This document shows, piece by piece, positions 1 through 12,127 of a stretch of DNA of 64,000 bases. Under the pieces are notes generated by a model that was given only the letters and a program-made list of their open reading frames with translations, made no database searches and was not told the origin of the DNA. Position 1 is the stretch's first letter. Every line of letters begins with the position of its first letter. A program made the translations under genes and the position numbers. The stretch lies in assembly GCF_003573695.1 (NCBI RefSeq), contig NC_039367.1:158765101-158829100 (forward strand). Direction: 5' to 3'. Source of the stretch: Papaver somniferum (lineage: Eukaryota > Streptophyta > Magnoliopsida > Ranunculales > Papaveraceae).

Positions 1-1278
1 AAAACCAATCAACTGTTTTGATACTTCTGTAAGAATAAAGAATGAATGAATAAAGAATGAACGAACGATATCACTAAGGTTTTATTCTTCAACTAATATG
101 CAAACTCCAGGTATTCTTCAGCTAATGTGTAAGTGAAACTCCAATAGGATAGATTATTCCATAGTTTCTTCCAAGTAGCACCTGCAACAAACAACAAGAG
201 GAAAAATACATAAGTACGAAGTCGAATGATTGTCCATACTTCAGGCAATTACATAACATCAGAAACATACCATTAATCAAATACCATTAGTTGTCATTAG
301 CTCCCTCTATCAATCTTCTGCAGTCACGGGGCCTAGGATATCTACAAGAAAAGTAAACTCTAATTAGATTCAAAATCAAAACAAAAAGTTATAATTAACA
401 CAAACACAAAAAAGATAGAAATACCTGTCTCAAACTCTTCAGCATTATCAACTGCAAAGCTTGATACATCAATATTCAGAGGTGTGCGCAACCAGTTCTG
501 TGTTAGAATCAGGGCCTCAACTGTCCTAGGAGATAAAGAGCTCCGAAATGGGTCAAGGACACGCTTCCCTGTACTAAAAGCTGATTCAGAAGCAACCGAA
601 GAGACGGGGATAGCAAGAATGTCCCTTGCGATATAGGACAAACTGTATACTTGGAAGCATTGTTCTTCCACCAACCCAACAAGTCAAACTGGGGGTAGCA
701 TTCTCACATACATCAGCTAAGTACCTTTCCACCTCAGACCTTCCTTCGATACTAACACTTTCCATTCTGCGTTTCTCTAGCCTCCCTTTCAACAGAGCCT
801 CCATGATGTCCAACGAATCCACACCTGCCTCAACCATTTCAGTGTCTTTTGCAATACTGGTTGCTTCATTATCAACTAAATACCGTAGATTGTACTCGTT
901 GAAAAGTCTCTCTAAGTCCTTCTTCACACAGTCCCTCAACTCAGCAACCCTTTCCAAATCATCCTTGCACAAGATCTCAAGCCTGAAATTCAATCCAACT
1001 TCCTTTTGGCGAGGATCAAGCAGTACAACAATAAAAAGGAAAGGGTTCATAGCCTCATATGACCCCCAGTACTTCATATACTTGTCAGTCATCAGCAGCA
1101 GTTGCGTCAACATTCTGTTGTGCGACATTTGTGGTTGTAGGAGGAGGCAGTTCGCTAGCATCAGAAGCCTGCATCAAAGTTCAACAAAAAAATTCATCAA
1201 TCCACTAACAACAAATACATTTCCAAGTTCATTATACAAGTACTAAGATAAAAATATAATAGTAACAACAGGTATCGG
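1..1278 (-). mobile_element. hAT transposon fragment, copy 1, cut by window edge and gap
   Basis: Nearly identical to 6159-7437 and to the matching part of 8361-11477. It holds the C-terminal half of a hAT transposase on the minus strand: the RNase H-like block with VLLDPRQKE, and the dimerisation block with SYIARDILAIPVSSVASES and LSPRTVEALILTQNWLR. It differs from the other copies at single positions, for example tgtcttttg where they have tgtcttgtg near 847. The sequence stops at an N run, so neither terminus is visible. The same one-base frameshift just before the dimerisation domain is present as in the other copies, so no intact transposase is encoded. The plus-strand reading frame over 626-1246 is a shadow of this coding sequence. 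Confidence 0.85.
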
Positions 1279-1322
1279 NNNNNNNNNNNNNNNNNNNNNN
1301 NNNNNNNNNNNNNNNNNNNNNN
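1279..1322. other. Assembly gap (44 N)
   Basis: Run of 44 N. It interrupts hAT copy 1 in the middle of the element, and the sequence after it does not continue the element. Confidence 0.99.
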
Positions 1323-1409
1323 TTGAAAAACCCATCAATCTTTTTGATTCGTTTTTGGATAGAAAAATTGAGTAGAAATCATCAAAATATGGTTTAAATG
1401 GATGTTAAA

Positions 1410-1870
1410 GTGGCATGTTCGGTTAGGAATAGTTTTAAAAAAACTAGTTTTGTAACCGAACATTCTGAAACCAAGAACATGAAGAACACTTCGGTTATCA
1501 CGAATTTAATTTTTCATAACTGAACTCCGAGTTCGGTTGGTTCGCAAAAAATTCTAAAACTAGTTAGTAACCGAACTCTACACATAATACAAAAACAAAA
1601 CAAAAAATGTAACCGAACTGTGTTATTTTTCGTACTATGTTGAGTTATGATATAACCGAACTTTACCTACCTTGTTCGGTTGGTTCGCAAAAATTTCTAA
1701 AACTATCTAGTAACCGAACTCTACTTATATTCCAAAAAGAAATTTTTTTTCCAATGTAACCGAACTGTGTTATTTTGCCTACTATGTTGAGTTTCAATTT
1801 AACCGAATTTGTTCCACTATGTTCGGTTTGTTCTCAAAAAATTTCTCTTCACTAATTGCATATATGGCTA
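1410..1870. repeat. Tandem repeat, about 145-bp unit, about three copies
   Basis: The phrase gttcggttggttcgcaaaaa recurs at 1531 and 1674, and in a diverged form at 1821. Each is followed by taaccgaactcta and by aaccgaactgtgttatttt. Spacings are 143 and 147 bp. A fainter start is seen at about 1418. There is no reading frame and the function is unknown. Confidence 0.8.
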
Positions 1871-2676
1871 TTTGAAAGGTTGGCATAGTTTTCTTATCTT
1901 TTAGACTCATGAATTTAAATCTATGACCTATTTAACCAAAAAACTATTTTCAGAAAGGGGTTTTCTAACCTACTAAAAGCGAACGGGTACACGTCTTGTT
2001 AATCGAAGAACCTAGCTAGTGGTCTATTCTTGGCATGCTACAGCCAAGACCTATCATAAACACCTTCAACACCGAGACTACTCAATTTTCTCATGATTCC
2101 ACGAAACCGCATAGCATCTCTGTTCGTGATGCCATGAGACACGACCCTAGTAGGATTGTAGGATATTGAGTCGGCGTTTGTCGCGTTGTAAATTTGTAAT
2201 ACCCCAAAATGAAAAGTAGTAAGTAGTAACTTATTAAAAAGAAATGAACTTTTTCTTTTTGGGGAAAATTAAAACACCTTCTTCGTCCGCCATTACATAC
2301 GGACAACAAAAGAGTCACCAAAAGCAGTGTGCATGAATTTCACGCAAAAGCAAACCTAAAAAAACTGTCCTTGCAAATTAACAGCTGGTTTAACTTCAAA
2401 CTTCATACCTTTTCTATCAAGAAAAAACAAACCAGCATGGTCCATGCATATAGATGGTGTTGTCCACCTTCATCAAAACTGGAAGGTGTCTCCGATTATA
2501 AACATACGTGTAGCGCCAGGAGAATGAGCATCGTTGTAGAGTGAAAAAAATAATAAAAGGGTAAACGAAAAATGAAGTTACTTCCTTTCTTAAAAAAGAA
2601 AGAAAACGTTAGTTATTCGGGTCCTTGCATGATTCCGGGAACAACGTCCTTGCATGGAAAAACAGAATTTTAGTCC
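1871..2676. other. Intergenic stretch without a recognised gene
   Basis: AT-rich sequence with only short reading frames (76 and 71 codons) that resemble no family I know. No terminal repeats or RNA gene motifs were seen. Confidence 0.6.
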
Positions 2677-2684
2677 CATTTTGG

Positions 2685-3736
2685 TAGGGATGGTCATGGG
2701 GCGGGTATTAGGCGTGTACTGCCAATCCCAGTCACTGTCCCGTTCGTAAAACAAAAACCTATACCCTCCCCGTTACCCACGTGAATTGAGACGGGGTGGG
2801 TATGGGGAATATCCGTTTGGGACGGGTTTTACATGGGTTACCCGTAACACGGAGTTAATACATAAATTTTTTTATAATCAAAACTTAAATATGAAGCAAA
2901 CAAAAATAATAATGCATTCTAAAATCTTAAATTCAGAAATTCATCTTAAGGTGAACAAAAAATTCTTTCAATGACTTCTTAGTTTTTCTACTTTGTCCTT
3001 TCGATACAAGAACGATCAAAGAATGTGTCTGATCACAACAAAGAAACGAAAGTGATGAATATACAAAAACAATCAAGAATATGATAAATGTAAGAAAGCT
3101 CGATTAAGTGGTAGAAGTATAAAATTCGATACAAATTCATCTTAAGGTGAACAAAAAATTCTTTAAATGACTTCATAGTTTTTCTACTTTGTCCTTTCGA
3201 TACAAGAACGATCAAAGAATGTGTCTGATCACAAAAAAGAAACGAAAGTGATGAATATGCAAGAACGATCAAGAATATAATAAATGTAAGAAAGCTCGAC
3301 TAAGTGGTAGAAGTATAAAATTCGATACAAATTCATCTTAAGGTGAAAAAAAAAATCAATAAATGATTTCTTAGTTTTTCTATTTTGTCCTTTCGATACA
3401 AGAACGATCGAAGAATGTGTCTGATCACAACAAAGAAACGAAAGTGATGAATATACAAGAACGATCAAGAATATAATAAATGTAAGAAAACTCGACTAAG
3501 TGGTAGAAGTATAATATTCGATACAAATTCTTGCATAAAAGTCGAAACCCTTATAATATGGAAGCGACGGGACGGGTATGGGGTGGGGACGTTGAATCCC
3601 ATCCCGTCCCATCCCGTAGCTTAGGTTTCAGGTATTACCCATATCCAACCCCATCACCTTTGTGCGGCTAAAACCCTACCCAAACGGGACGGAAATCCAC
3701 GGAAATGGGTTTGGGCGAGGCAAATAACCATCCCTA
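2685..3736. mobile_element. Non-autonomous hAT-type element with 8-bp target duplication
   Basis: The left end reads TAGGGATGGTCATGG and the right end reads CCATCCCTA, whose reverse complement is TAGGGATGG, so the termini are inverted. CATTTTGG flanks both sides (2677-2684 and 3737-3744) as an exact 8-bp target site duplication, the hAT hallmark. The 1052-bp body encodes no transposase. The subterminal regions are rich in GGGACGGG and CCCGTCCC blocks, as expected of transposase-binding repeats. The centre is filled by a 196-bp tandem repeat. Mobilisation in trans by an unidentified hAT transposase is inferred. Its termini differ from those of the TAGGAGTGCAC element at 8361. Confidence 0.88.
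2940..3530. repeat. 196-bp tandem repeat, three units, inside the hAT-type element
   Basis: Units start at ttcatcttaagg at 2940, 3136 and 3332, exactly 196 bp apart. The third unit has small changes (an A run and a few substitutions). The minus-strand reading frames of about 79 codons in this block are repeat copies of one another and I do not regard them as genes. Confidence 0.92.
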
Positions 3737-3744
3737 CATTTTGG

Positions 3745-5439
3745 ACACTAAATAGGCATAGCCGGCGGCAAATACACGATTTCCGTACAAAATCGGAAAA
3801 CTCATCAGAAACAAACAGATTTATAAATGCGGCTAACTGAAAGTATCTATAGGACCCACTTTCCATTTTTGTTCCGATCCACAAGTGCTTATCATTACCT
3901 AGTACAAAAAAAGAAAAATCATTTTCAAAACTCATTCATTATTACTAAAGGCACCTGGTTTATTAAGAAAGGTTTGTCCTCACGTGCCGCAGCCATTTGA
4001 TGAGGTCACTATAGAATACTCCTAAATAAGAAAAGAATAAAGATTTGTTGTCTCATGGACCCCGTCATTCTACTGACGGCCTTTACGAGACAGGTATTTG
4101 AGAGGCCCACTGAGGTTCCCAAGCAGATATAATATGATGATTTGCTCTTTGGTGTATCGAATGACGTAGGGGTCCTGATGTCAGATGCCTGTCACGTGTA
4201 ATTACACATAGGATGCGCTTAACTACTTGCACCGGACTTATGCCACAATTTGCATTCCTTTTTACAAGTCCACTCGAAATAAGAGAAAAAAAAACACTCT
4301 AGCAATCCATAATGATTCTGCAAGCAAGCTTAATAAGAAAATCATAAATGTAGTTGAAAAAAAAATATTTATATATTAATATATAAAATTAACCTAAACG
4401 GAGAACATATCGTGTTCGGTCGTGTGAATTTGTAGTCCAAACTTAGAGGTCACTGTGTCAAAGAAACATAAAGAACAAATGAATATATCTTGATATTCGT
4501 AAAAATGAAGAAAAAGAAATGAGCAGACAATTTAGTGTATTTCAGGATATGTCTCTGCAAAATGTTTGCGATAGCAAATTCAGATCATAATGTATATTCC
4601 TTTTATTTCGAAAAGATAAGTTTATCTCATTCTAATTTGTAAATTAGACATACTCCCTTTGTCTTTATTATATTGACGAAGAAGAGGTATTCTCTTAAAA
4701 GTACAAGATAACCCTTTTAAAATTTCACAGCCGCACACCCCTCAAGATATGACCATTAAGCATAAGTTCAAAATAACTCTCCCCCATTCGATGTCATTCC
4801 CGAAAGAACAACAAGAGCGACCTTATTCCAGAGATAAGGATTTATTGGATTTTATAAACCCTACAAGGAGATTTGATTTAAGAACCAATCATTGAAGTTT
4901 CTCATGAGATCGTGTTACTAAAAAAAAATAGAACTATCTCATGGTAACAATACACAATATGTAATCATGAAGATCAAGTATTGTGATCATCTCTTCTAAG
5001 ATACAAACTTGTATAAACAAGACTTGATATGCTTAGAAGGAAGAATAAACTTTTCAATAAGGACTTACACCAAGAATGATTACCAAAAGTGTATGAAAAA
5101 GTTTCTTTGACAATAAAAACCAAGATCCATGGATTTGATAATTGCTTCTAACCTGTTATATTTAAGAATTTTCAATCACAAATCAAGTTAGGTAATTAAG
5201 ACTCTTACACGTGGTATCTAACCATATTCTTCTTAACCATAACTAGTTCAATTGACTTCAGACGAACTAGTTAGAGAGTTGTTCAATTGTAAGGAAATCT
5301 CATGTACTACACAAGACACAATTGAAGCAAAGATGATTTGATTCACTTGAATCGGTTCATGAACTTTATATCCACGGTTTGCAAAAGCATTCCTTAATCT
5401 TTATAAGTTTAAGTTCAGAAATCATATTTAGATATATAA
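3745..5439. other. Intergenic AT-rich stretch, possible old repeat remnants
   Basis: No gene recognised. The run tactccctttgtctttattata near 4650 resembles the common end of small plant MITEs, but I could not find a matching terminus. Sequence from about 4850 looks like non-coding retrotransposon text, without LTR boundaries that I can define. Confidence 0.5.
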
Positions 5440-5640
5440 CCTTCTTAAGTTCGCAGACTGGGTTCGCGGACTTAAGTTGCCGGACAGAGTTTACAAACTC
5501 CAACAGAAATTCTCGGGTTTGAGAACTTCGCCGGTTCGAGGACTGGGTTCGCGGAATTGGCTCACGTAAGTAGTCTGTCAACTCCAGCAGAATTCTCGGG
5601 TTTGAGAACTTCGGCATTTTGCGAACTCAGGACTTGGCAC
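5440..5640. repeat. Short tandem duplication, about 84-bp unit
   Basis: The phrase attctcgggtttgagaactt occurs twice, about 84 bp apart (near 5510 and 5593), each preceded by aactcca(a/g)cag and accompanied by ttcgcgga(c/a) blocks. It lies in the DNA into which the hAT element inserted. The second unit is also present just after the gap at 8216. Confidence 0.7.
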
Positions 5641-8205
5641 TTTCCATACTTCCGGTTCTCTTGATCAATAAAGTTCGAGAACTTTGGTTCAAGGGATAGG
5701 ACTTATTAGGAGTGCACAACGGTCGGTTCGGATCGGTTTTCATCTCTACCTATCATAGAACCATACAGGTCGGGTTTTTTCCCAGCTGCACTAGCTAATG
5801 GTGAATTTGTAGATCGGTTCGGTTGTGAACCGCCCGATCCAGACTCGATTCAGTATGGTTCGGTAGCGGTTTACCGATTTAATATAAATCGGGCAGAGTT
5901 GGATCGGGTAAACCGAAAACCCAGCCCGACCCGACCATTCCCAGTTTCAGTTTTACACTGGAATACTTGTTCCCTGACCTGTTTAAGCAGTATGTCAATG
6001 ATACAAACATACTTAATATGTGAAAACTGAAGACTTTACTTTCTGTAACAGTAAAAACTAAAAAGAAATTTGCTAATAATAATAATAAATTCAATAATCT
6101 ACTGAAAAATCTCTTAACCGAACTGTAATCTCAAGCAAATTGATAGCAAGACAAAAATAAAACCAATCAACTGTTTTGATACTTCTGTAAGAATAAAGAA
6201 TGAATGAATAAAGAATGAACGAACGATATCACTAAGGTTTTATTCTTCAACTAATATGCAAACTCCAGGTATTCTTCAGCTAATGTGTAAGTGAAACTCC
6301 AATAGGATAGATTATTCCATAGTTTCTTCCAAGTAGCACCTGCAACAAACAACAAGAGGAAAAATACATAAGTACGAAGTCGAATGATTGTCCATACTTC
6401 AGGCAATTACATAACATCAGAAACATACCATTAATCAAATACCATTAGTTGTCATTAGCTCCCTCTATCAATCTTCTGCAGTCACGGGGCCTAGGATATC
6501 TACAAGAAAAGTAAACTCTAATTAGATTCAAAATCAAAACAAAAAGTTATAATTAACACAAACACAAAAAAGATAGAAATACCTGTCTCAAACTCTTCAG
6601 CATTATCAACTGCAAAGCTTGATACATCAATTTTCAGAGGTGTGCGCAACCAGTTCTGTGTTAGAATCAGGGCCTCAACTGTCCTAGGAGATAAAGAGCT
6701 CCGAAATGGGTCAAGGACACGCTTCCCTGTACTAAAAGCTGATTCAGAAGCAACCGAAGAGACGGGGATAGCAAGAATGTCCCTTGCGATATAGGACAAA
6801 ACTGTATACTTGGAAGCATTGTTCTTCCACCAACCCAACAAGTCAAACTGGGGGTAGCATTCTCACATACATCAGCTAAGTACCTTTCCACCTCAGACCT
6901 TCCTTCGATACTAACACTTTCCATTCTGCGTTTCTCTAGCCTCCCTTTCAACAGAGCCTCCATGATGTCCAACGAATCCACACCTGCCTCAACCATTTCA
7001 GTGTCTTGTGCAATACTGGTTGCTTCATTATCAACTAAATACCGTAGATTGTACTCGTTGAAAAGTCTCTCTAAGTCCTTCTTCACACAGTCCCTCAACT
7101 CAGCAACCCTTTCCAAATCATCCTTGCACAAGATCTCAAGCCTGAAATTCAATCCAACTTCCTTTTGGCGAGGATCAAGCAGTACAACAATAAAAAGGAA
7201 AGGGTTCATAGCCTCATATGACCCCCAGTACTTCATATACTTGTCAGTCATCAGCAGCAGTTGCGTCAACATTCTGTTGTGCGACATTTGTGGTTGTAGG
7301 AGGAGGCAGTTCGCTAGCATCAGAAGCCTGCATCAAAGTTCAACAAAAAAATTCATCAATCCACTAACAACAAATACATTTCCAAGTTCATTATACAAGT
7401 ACTAAGATAAAAATATAATAGTAACAACAGGTATCGGAAGATTGGGGTTCAGATCAAATAAAACAGACAAGAGTATTAAAGGTTTGATCAGAATTTACAA
7501 TCTTATCAAGTGTGTCCAGTTTCATATACAAGGGCGTGAAGCAGTACATACAAATAATTTCTAAACAAAAAGTTAAGAAAAAAGAAAATGATACATAAGA
7601 AATACATACCACAATAGCAGGGGTTGATGCTGGAGTTGATTGATCCACATCCATAGTCACAACTGAATCCAAAATAGCAACTGAAGGAAACATAAGACAT
7701 CACTGTTAGTTCCCCATTAAATTGGCAAAAAATCATAATCAGACAACACAACAAGAAATGATCCATAAGAAATATTGTCCCTAGTGAAAGACAAACTAAA
7801 TTAACACACACCCAAAGTAAAAAATGAGGCCATTTAGATATTCACAGTCACATGCATGTGAAAAATCAAATGATTATATATACCATACAGAGCAAAATCA
7901 TCTTTTTATTGATGTTCTCCTTCTTCAAAAAAAAATTAAACAAAATAGATAGAGAAAATTCACCCATAAGTGATAATAATTAATCAAAACACAAAATTAT
8001 ACAAAATAAATCGAAATCAAACTAAACCCCACTAATAAGAGTGCCTCAATTAACAGTAGCTAAATCAAAATCAAACTAATCCAAACCCCAATTAACAGTC
8101 AAATCAAAAAGAAATAAAAAAACCAATCAAAATCCAACAAAACCCCAATTGACAGTACCTAAATCAACTGTAATCAATCAACAAATCAGTAAAAAATCAA
8201 TAAAA
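5562..8205. repeat. Contig-end duplicate of 8216-10858
   Basis: This block matches 8216-10858 almost base for base (offset 2654, falling to 2653 after a one-base indel near 6801). It ends exactly at the N run, and its partner begins exactly after the N run. That is the geometry of two contigs whose overlapping ends were placed side by side instead of merged. Confidence 0.9.
5707..8205 (-). mobile_element. hAT transposon, copy 2, cut by assembly gap
   Basis: Starts with TAGGAGTGCACAACGG after GGACTTAT (5699-5706), the same left end and target site as copy 3. It carries minus-strand transposase coding sequence over 6468-7680. In this copy the dimerisation domain is read as KYTVLSYIARD, because it has one more A (near 6801) than copies 1 and 3. 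The frameshift between the RNase H-like block and the dimerisation block remains. The right part of the element is missing because of the gap at 8206. Confidence 0.9.
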
Positions 8206-8215
8206 NNNNNNNNNN
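8206..8215. other. Assembly gap (10 N)
   Basis: Run of ten N. The sequence immediately after it repeats the sequence from 5562 onward. Confidence 0.99.
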
Positions 8216-8360
8216 TCACGTAAGTAGTCTGTCAACTCCAGCAGAATTCTCGGGTTTGAGAACTTCGGCATTTTGCGAACTCAGGACTTGGCACTTTCCA
8301 TACTTCCGGTTCTCTTGATCAATAAAGTTCGAGAACTTTGGTTCAAGGGATAGGACTTAT

Positions 8361-11300
8361 TAGGAGTGCACAACGGTCGGTTCGGATCGGTTTTCATCTC
8401 TACCTATCATAGAACCATACAGGTCGGGTTTTTTCCCAGCTGCACTAGCTAATGGTGAATTTGTAGATCGGTTCGGTTGTGAACCGCCCGATCCAGACTC
8501 GATTCAGTATGGTTCGGTAGCGGTTTACCGATTTAATATAAATCGGGCAGAGTTGGATCGGGTAAACCGAAAACCCAGCCCGACCCGACCATTCCCAGTT
8601 TCAGTTTTACACTGGAATACTTGTTCCCTGACCTGTTTAAGCAGTATGTCAATGATACAAACATACTTAATATGTGAAAACTGAAGACTTTACTTTCTGT
8701 AACAGTAAAAACTAAAAAGAAATTTGCTAATAATAATAATAAATTCAATAATCTACTGAAAAATCTCTTAACCGAACTGTAATCTCAAGCAAATTGAAAG
8801 CAAGACAAAAAGAAAACCAATCAACTGTTTTGATACTTCTGTAAGAATAAAGAATGAATGAATAAAGAATGAACGAACGATATCACTAAGGTTTTATTCT
8901 TCAACTAATATGCAAACTCCAGGTATTCTTCAGCTAATGTGTAAGTGAAACTCCAATAGGATAGATTATTCCATAGTTTCTTCCAAGTAGCACCTGCAAC
9001 AAACAACAAGAGGAAAAATACATAAGTACGAAGTCGAATGATTGTCCATACTTCAGGCAATTACATAACATCAGAAACATACCATTAATCAAATACCATT
9101 AGTTGTCATTAGCTCCCTCTATCAATCTTCTGCAGTCACGGGGCCTAGGATATCTACAAGAAAAGTAAACTCTAATTAGATTCAAAATCAAAACAAAAAG
9201 TTATAATTAACACAAACACAAAAAAGATAGAAATACCTGTCTCAAACTCTTCAGCATTATCAACTGCAAAGCTTGATACATCAATATTCAGAGGTGTGCG
9301 CAACCAGTTCTGTGTTAGAATCAGGGCCTCAACTGTCCTAGGAGATAAAGAGCTCCGAAATGGGTCAAGGACACGCTTCCCTGTACTAAAAGCTGATTCA
9401 GAAGCAACCGAAGAGACGGGGATAGCAAGAATGTCCCTTGCGATATAGGACAAACTGTATACTTGGAAGCATTGTTCTTCCACCAACCCAACAAGTCAAA
9501 CTGGGGGTAGCATTCTCACATACATCAGCTAAGTACCTTTCCACCTCAGACCTTCCTTCGATACTAACACTTTCCATTCTGCGTTTCTCTAGCCTCCCTT
9601 TCAACAGAGCCTCCATGATGTCCAACGAATCCACACCTGCCTCAACCATTTCAGTGTCTTGTGCAATACTGGTTGCTTCATTATCAACTAAATACCGTAG
9701 ATTGTACTCGTTGAAAAGTCTCTCTAAGTCCTTCTTCACACAGTCCCTCAACTCAGCAACCCTTTCCAAATCATCCTTGCACAAGATCTCAAGCCTGAAA
9801 TTCAATCCAACTTCCTTTTGGCGAGGATCAAGCAGTACAACAATAAAAAGGAAAGGGTTCATAGCCTCATATGACCCCCAGTACTTCATATACTTGTCAG
9901 TCATCAGCAGCAGTTGCGTCAACATTCTGTTGTGCGACATTTGTGGTTGTAGGAGGAGGCAGTTCGCTAGCATCAGAAGCCTGCATCAAAGTTCAACAAA
10001 AAAATTCATCAATCCACTAACAACAAATACATTTCCAAGTTCATTATACAAGTACTAAGATAAAAATATAATAGTAACAACAGGTATCGGAAGATTGGGG
10101 TTCAGATCAAATAAAACAGACAAGAGTATTAAAGGTTTGATCAGAATTTACAATCTTATCAAGTGTGTCCAGTTTCATATACAAGGGCGTGAAGCAGTAC
10201 ATACAAATAATTTCTAAACAAAAAGTTAAGAAAAAAGAAAATGATACATAAGAAATACATACCACAATAGCAGGGGTTGATGCTGGAGTTGATTGATCCA
10301 CATCCATAGTCACAACTGAATCCAAAATAGCAACTGAAGGAAACATAAGACATCACTGTTAGTTCCCCATTAAATTGGCAAAAAATCATAATCAGACAAC
10401 ACAACAAGAAATGATCCATAAGAAATATTGTCCCTAGTGAAAGACAAACTAAATTAACACACACCCAAAGTAAAAAATGAGGCCATTTAGATATTCACAG
10501 TCACATGCATGTGAAAAATCAAATGATTATATATACCATACAGAGCAAAATCATCTTTTTATTGATGTTCTCCTTCTTCAAAAAAAAATTAAACAAAATA
10601 GATAGAGAAAATTCACCCATAAGTGATAATAATTAATCAAAACACAAAATTATACAAAATAAATCGAAATCAAACTAAACCCCACTAATAAGAGTGCCTC
10701 AATTAACAGTAGCTAAATCAAAATCAAACTAATCCAAACCCCAATTAACAGTCAAATCAAAAAGAAATAAAAAAACCAATCAAAATCCAACAAAACCCCA
10801 ATTGACAGTACCTAAATCAACTGTAATCAATCAACAAATCAGTAAAAAATCAATAAAAGAAAATTAAATTCAAACTAAACCCTAGTTAACAATATCTAAA
10901 TCTTAATCAATCAAAAAAAATCAATATCAAACTAAACCCTAATTAACAGTACCTAAATCAATCATAATCTATCAACAAATCATTAATAAGAGTGCATAAA
11001 GATCAATCAATAAGCTTTTGTTCCTTACCTGGAGCTGAAGAATCCATTTGATTATCGACTAAAATCAACACCTAGAAATGATGGTGGTGAAGTAGTAAAA
11101 ACTGAAAAAGTAACGGAAAGGTTAAAGAGGAGATGAAAATGGAGAATCGCCTCCTCTTCTGCAGCCTAGAGAATAAAGAAAATGGAAGAAAGAATAATGA
11201 AAAAAGAATCGTGTAGAACGAGGTAGGGTTTGGTGTATTATGCTAGGTATTTATATGTGGGGTACCAGGGTTTCTCAGCCATAGATATATTTGATCGGTC

Positions 11301-11477
11301 GGTTCTCATAGCGGCCGGTCGATAAAACCACACCACCGCATAGCACCTTATCAAAGTCGGTTTTAAAATATAACTACCGTCTAGGGCCGCTAGATACTCG
11401 CTTTTCGGGTTGGTGCGGTTTTTTTGCGGTCGGGTTGTGCGGGTTAGCGGTCGGGTCGGCCATTTTGTGCAGCCCTA
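8361..11477 (-). mobile_element. Complete hAT transposon, copy 3, with 8-bp target duplication
   Basis: The left terminus is TAGGAGTGCAC and the right terminus GTGCAGCCCTA (reverse complement TAGGGCTGCAC). Both are flanked by GGACTTAT (8353-8360 and 11478-11485). Length is 3117 bp. Subterminal regions hold many GGTCGG, CGGTTC and GGTCGGGTCGG motifs in both orientations, typical transposase-binding clusters. The element sits in DNA that continues at 14210 and appears to belong to copia element Z. The transposase gene inside is shortened and frameshifted, so the element is probably non-autonomous. Confidence 0.92.
9122..11047 (-). pseudogene. hAT transposase, internally deleted and frameshifted
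   Basis: Reading on the minus strand: a start codon at 11045-11047 opens a 19-nt exon (MDSSAP, then donor GTAAGG). A second exon near 10262-10335 reads AILDSVVTMDVDQSTPASTP. The third part has the RNase H-like block (KYWGSYEAMNPFLFIVVLLDP, spread over two short runs) and the dimerisation block (ARDILAIPVSSVASES, then NWLR). A last short exon, 9122-9153, ends in GPVTAED and a stop. I see no BED zinc finger and not enough sequence for the full catalytic core, so the gene is much shorter than the usual 600-700 residues. A one-base deficit at a C run (about 9500-9505) puts the dimerisation block out of frame in all copies. A second deletion at about 9452 is seen here and in copy 1. The family is certain; activity is very unlikely. 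Confidence 0.82.
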
Positions 11478-11938
11478 GGACTTATGCATGTATTTGTTTC
11501 CAGAACAATGCTTATATCCTTCAATGGTTATATAATCCAAACTCTCATTTCAATCATTAAGACATTCTCAGAGGACGTTATACAGTCGTTACTCACACAT
11601 ACCATTTTTCGTCAGAGTAATTTTCAAGGTGATTGAAACATAAAATGACATTCGTCACTAGGTAAAGATAAATTTGGGTAAAGAGAAAGCTTACCAACAC
11701 ATATTTCGAGGAATATGTAAGCGAGATAAACTCAGCTCGAAACAATAAATTGTTCCCCATATTCAAAAATTTCCCAACATAATATGTGCGCCCCAATTCT
11801 TTTGCAATCCTCACCGCATTTACTAGGGCTTGTTGGTGAGGATGCATTTCCAACACAATTAGGTTGTGTTGAGGTGAACAAAATCTTGTTCACCACATGT
11901 ATTCAAAACAAGATCAAACATGGAATCTAGGAATTTAA
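11362..11938. repeat. Left 577-bp direct repeat (hAT end plus flank)
   Basis: Matches 14087-14662 with about ten differences. It contains the last 116 bp of the hAT element, the GGACTTAT target duplication and about 450 bp of the DNA beyond, including a short minus-strand frame around LEMHPHQ and VGKFLNMGNN whose family I do not recognise. Both copies end at gaatttaa. Confidence 0.9.
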
Positions 11939-12127
11939 AATAGTAGGAATTACCTATAGGTACTAGTTTGGTGATAATAGTTAGTGGCAGGTCCACCCAT
12001 TAAAGCCCAGTAAGTATAGGTCCATAATTAAAAGAAAACATGAAATTGGACCTAATTTTTTAAGCCTAGGTCCTGTACACGTGCGGGACACATGTGACGT
12101 ATTATCATAATTCCCAAAACACCCCGC

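Noticed and set aside
626..1246. Plus-strand frame of 206 codons, also at 9438-10058
   Set aside because: Runs antisense to the hAT transposase coding blocks, which match a known family; it is a shadow frame.
3033..3468. Two similar minus-strand frames of 79 codons
   Set aside because: They are the same 196-bp repeat unit read twice; no start context or family match.
4640..4760. Stowaway-like MITE start (tactccctttgtc)
   Set aside because: Only one end resembles such elements; no second terminus or TA duplication was found.
5707..11477. Single 5.8-kb hAT element
   Set aside because: The interval contains the contig overlap at the gap; the true element is 3117 bp (8361-11477).
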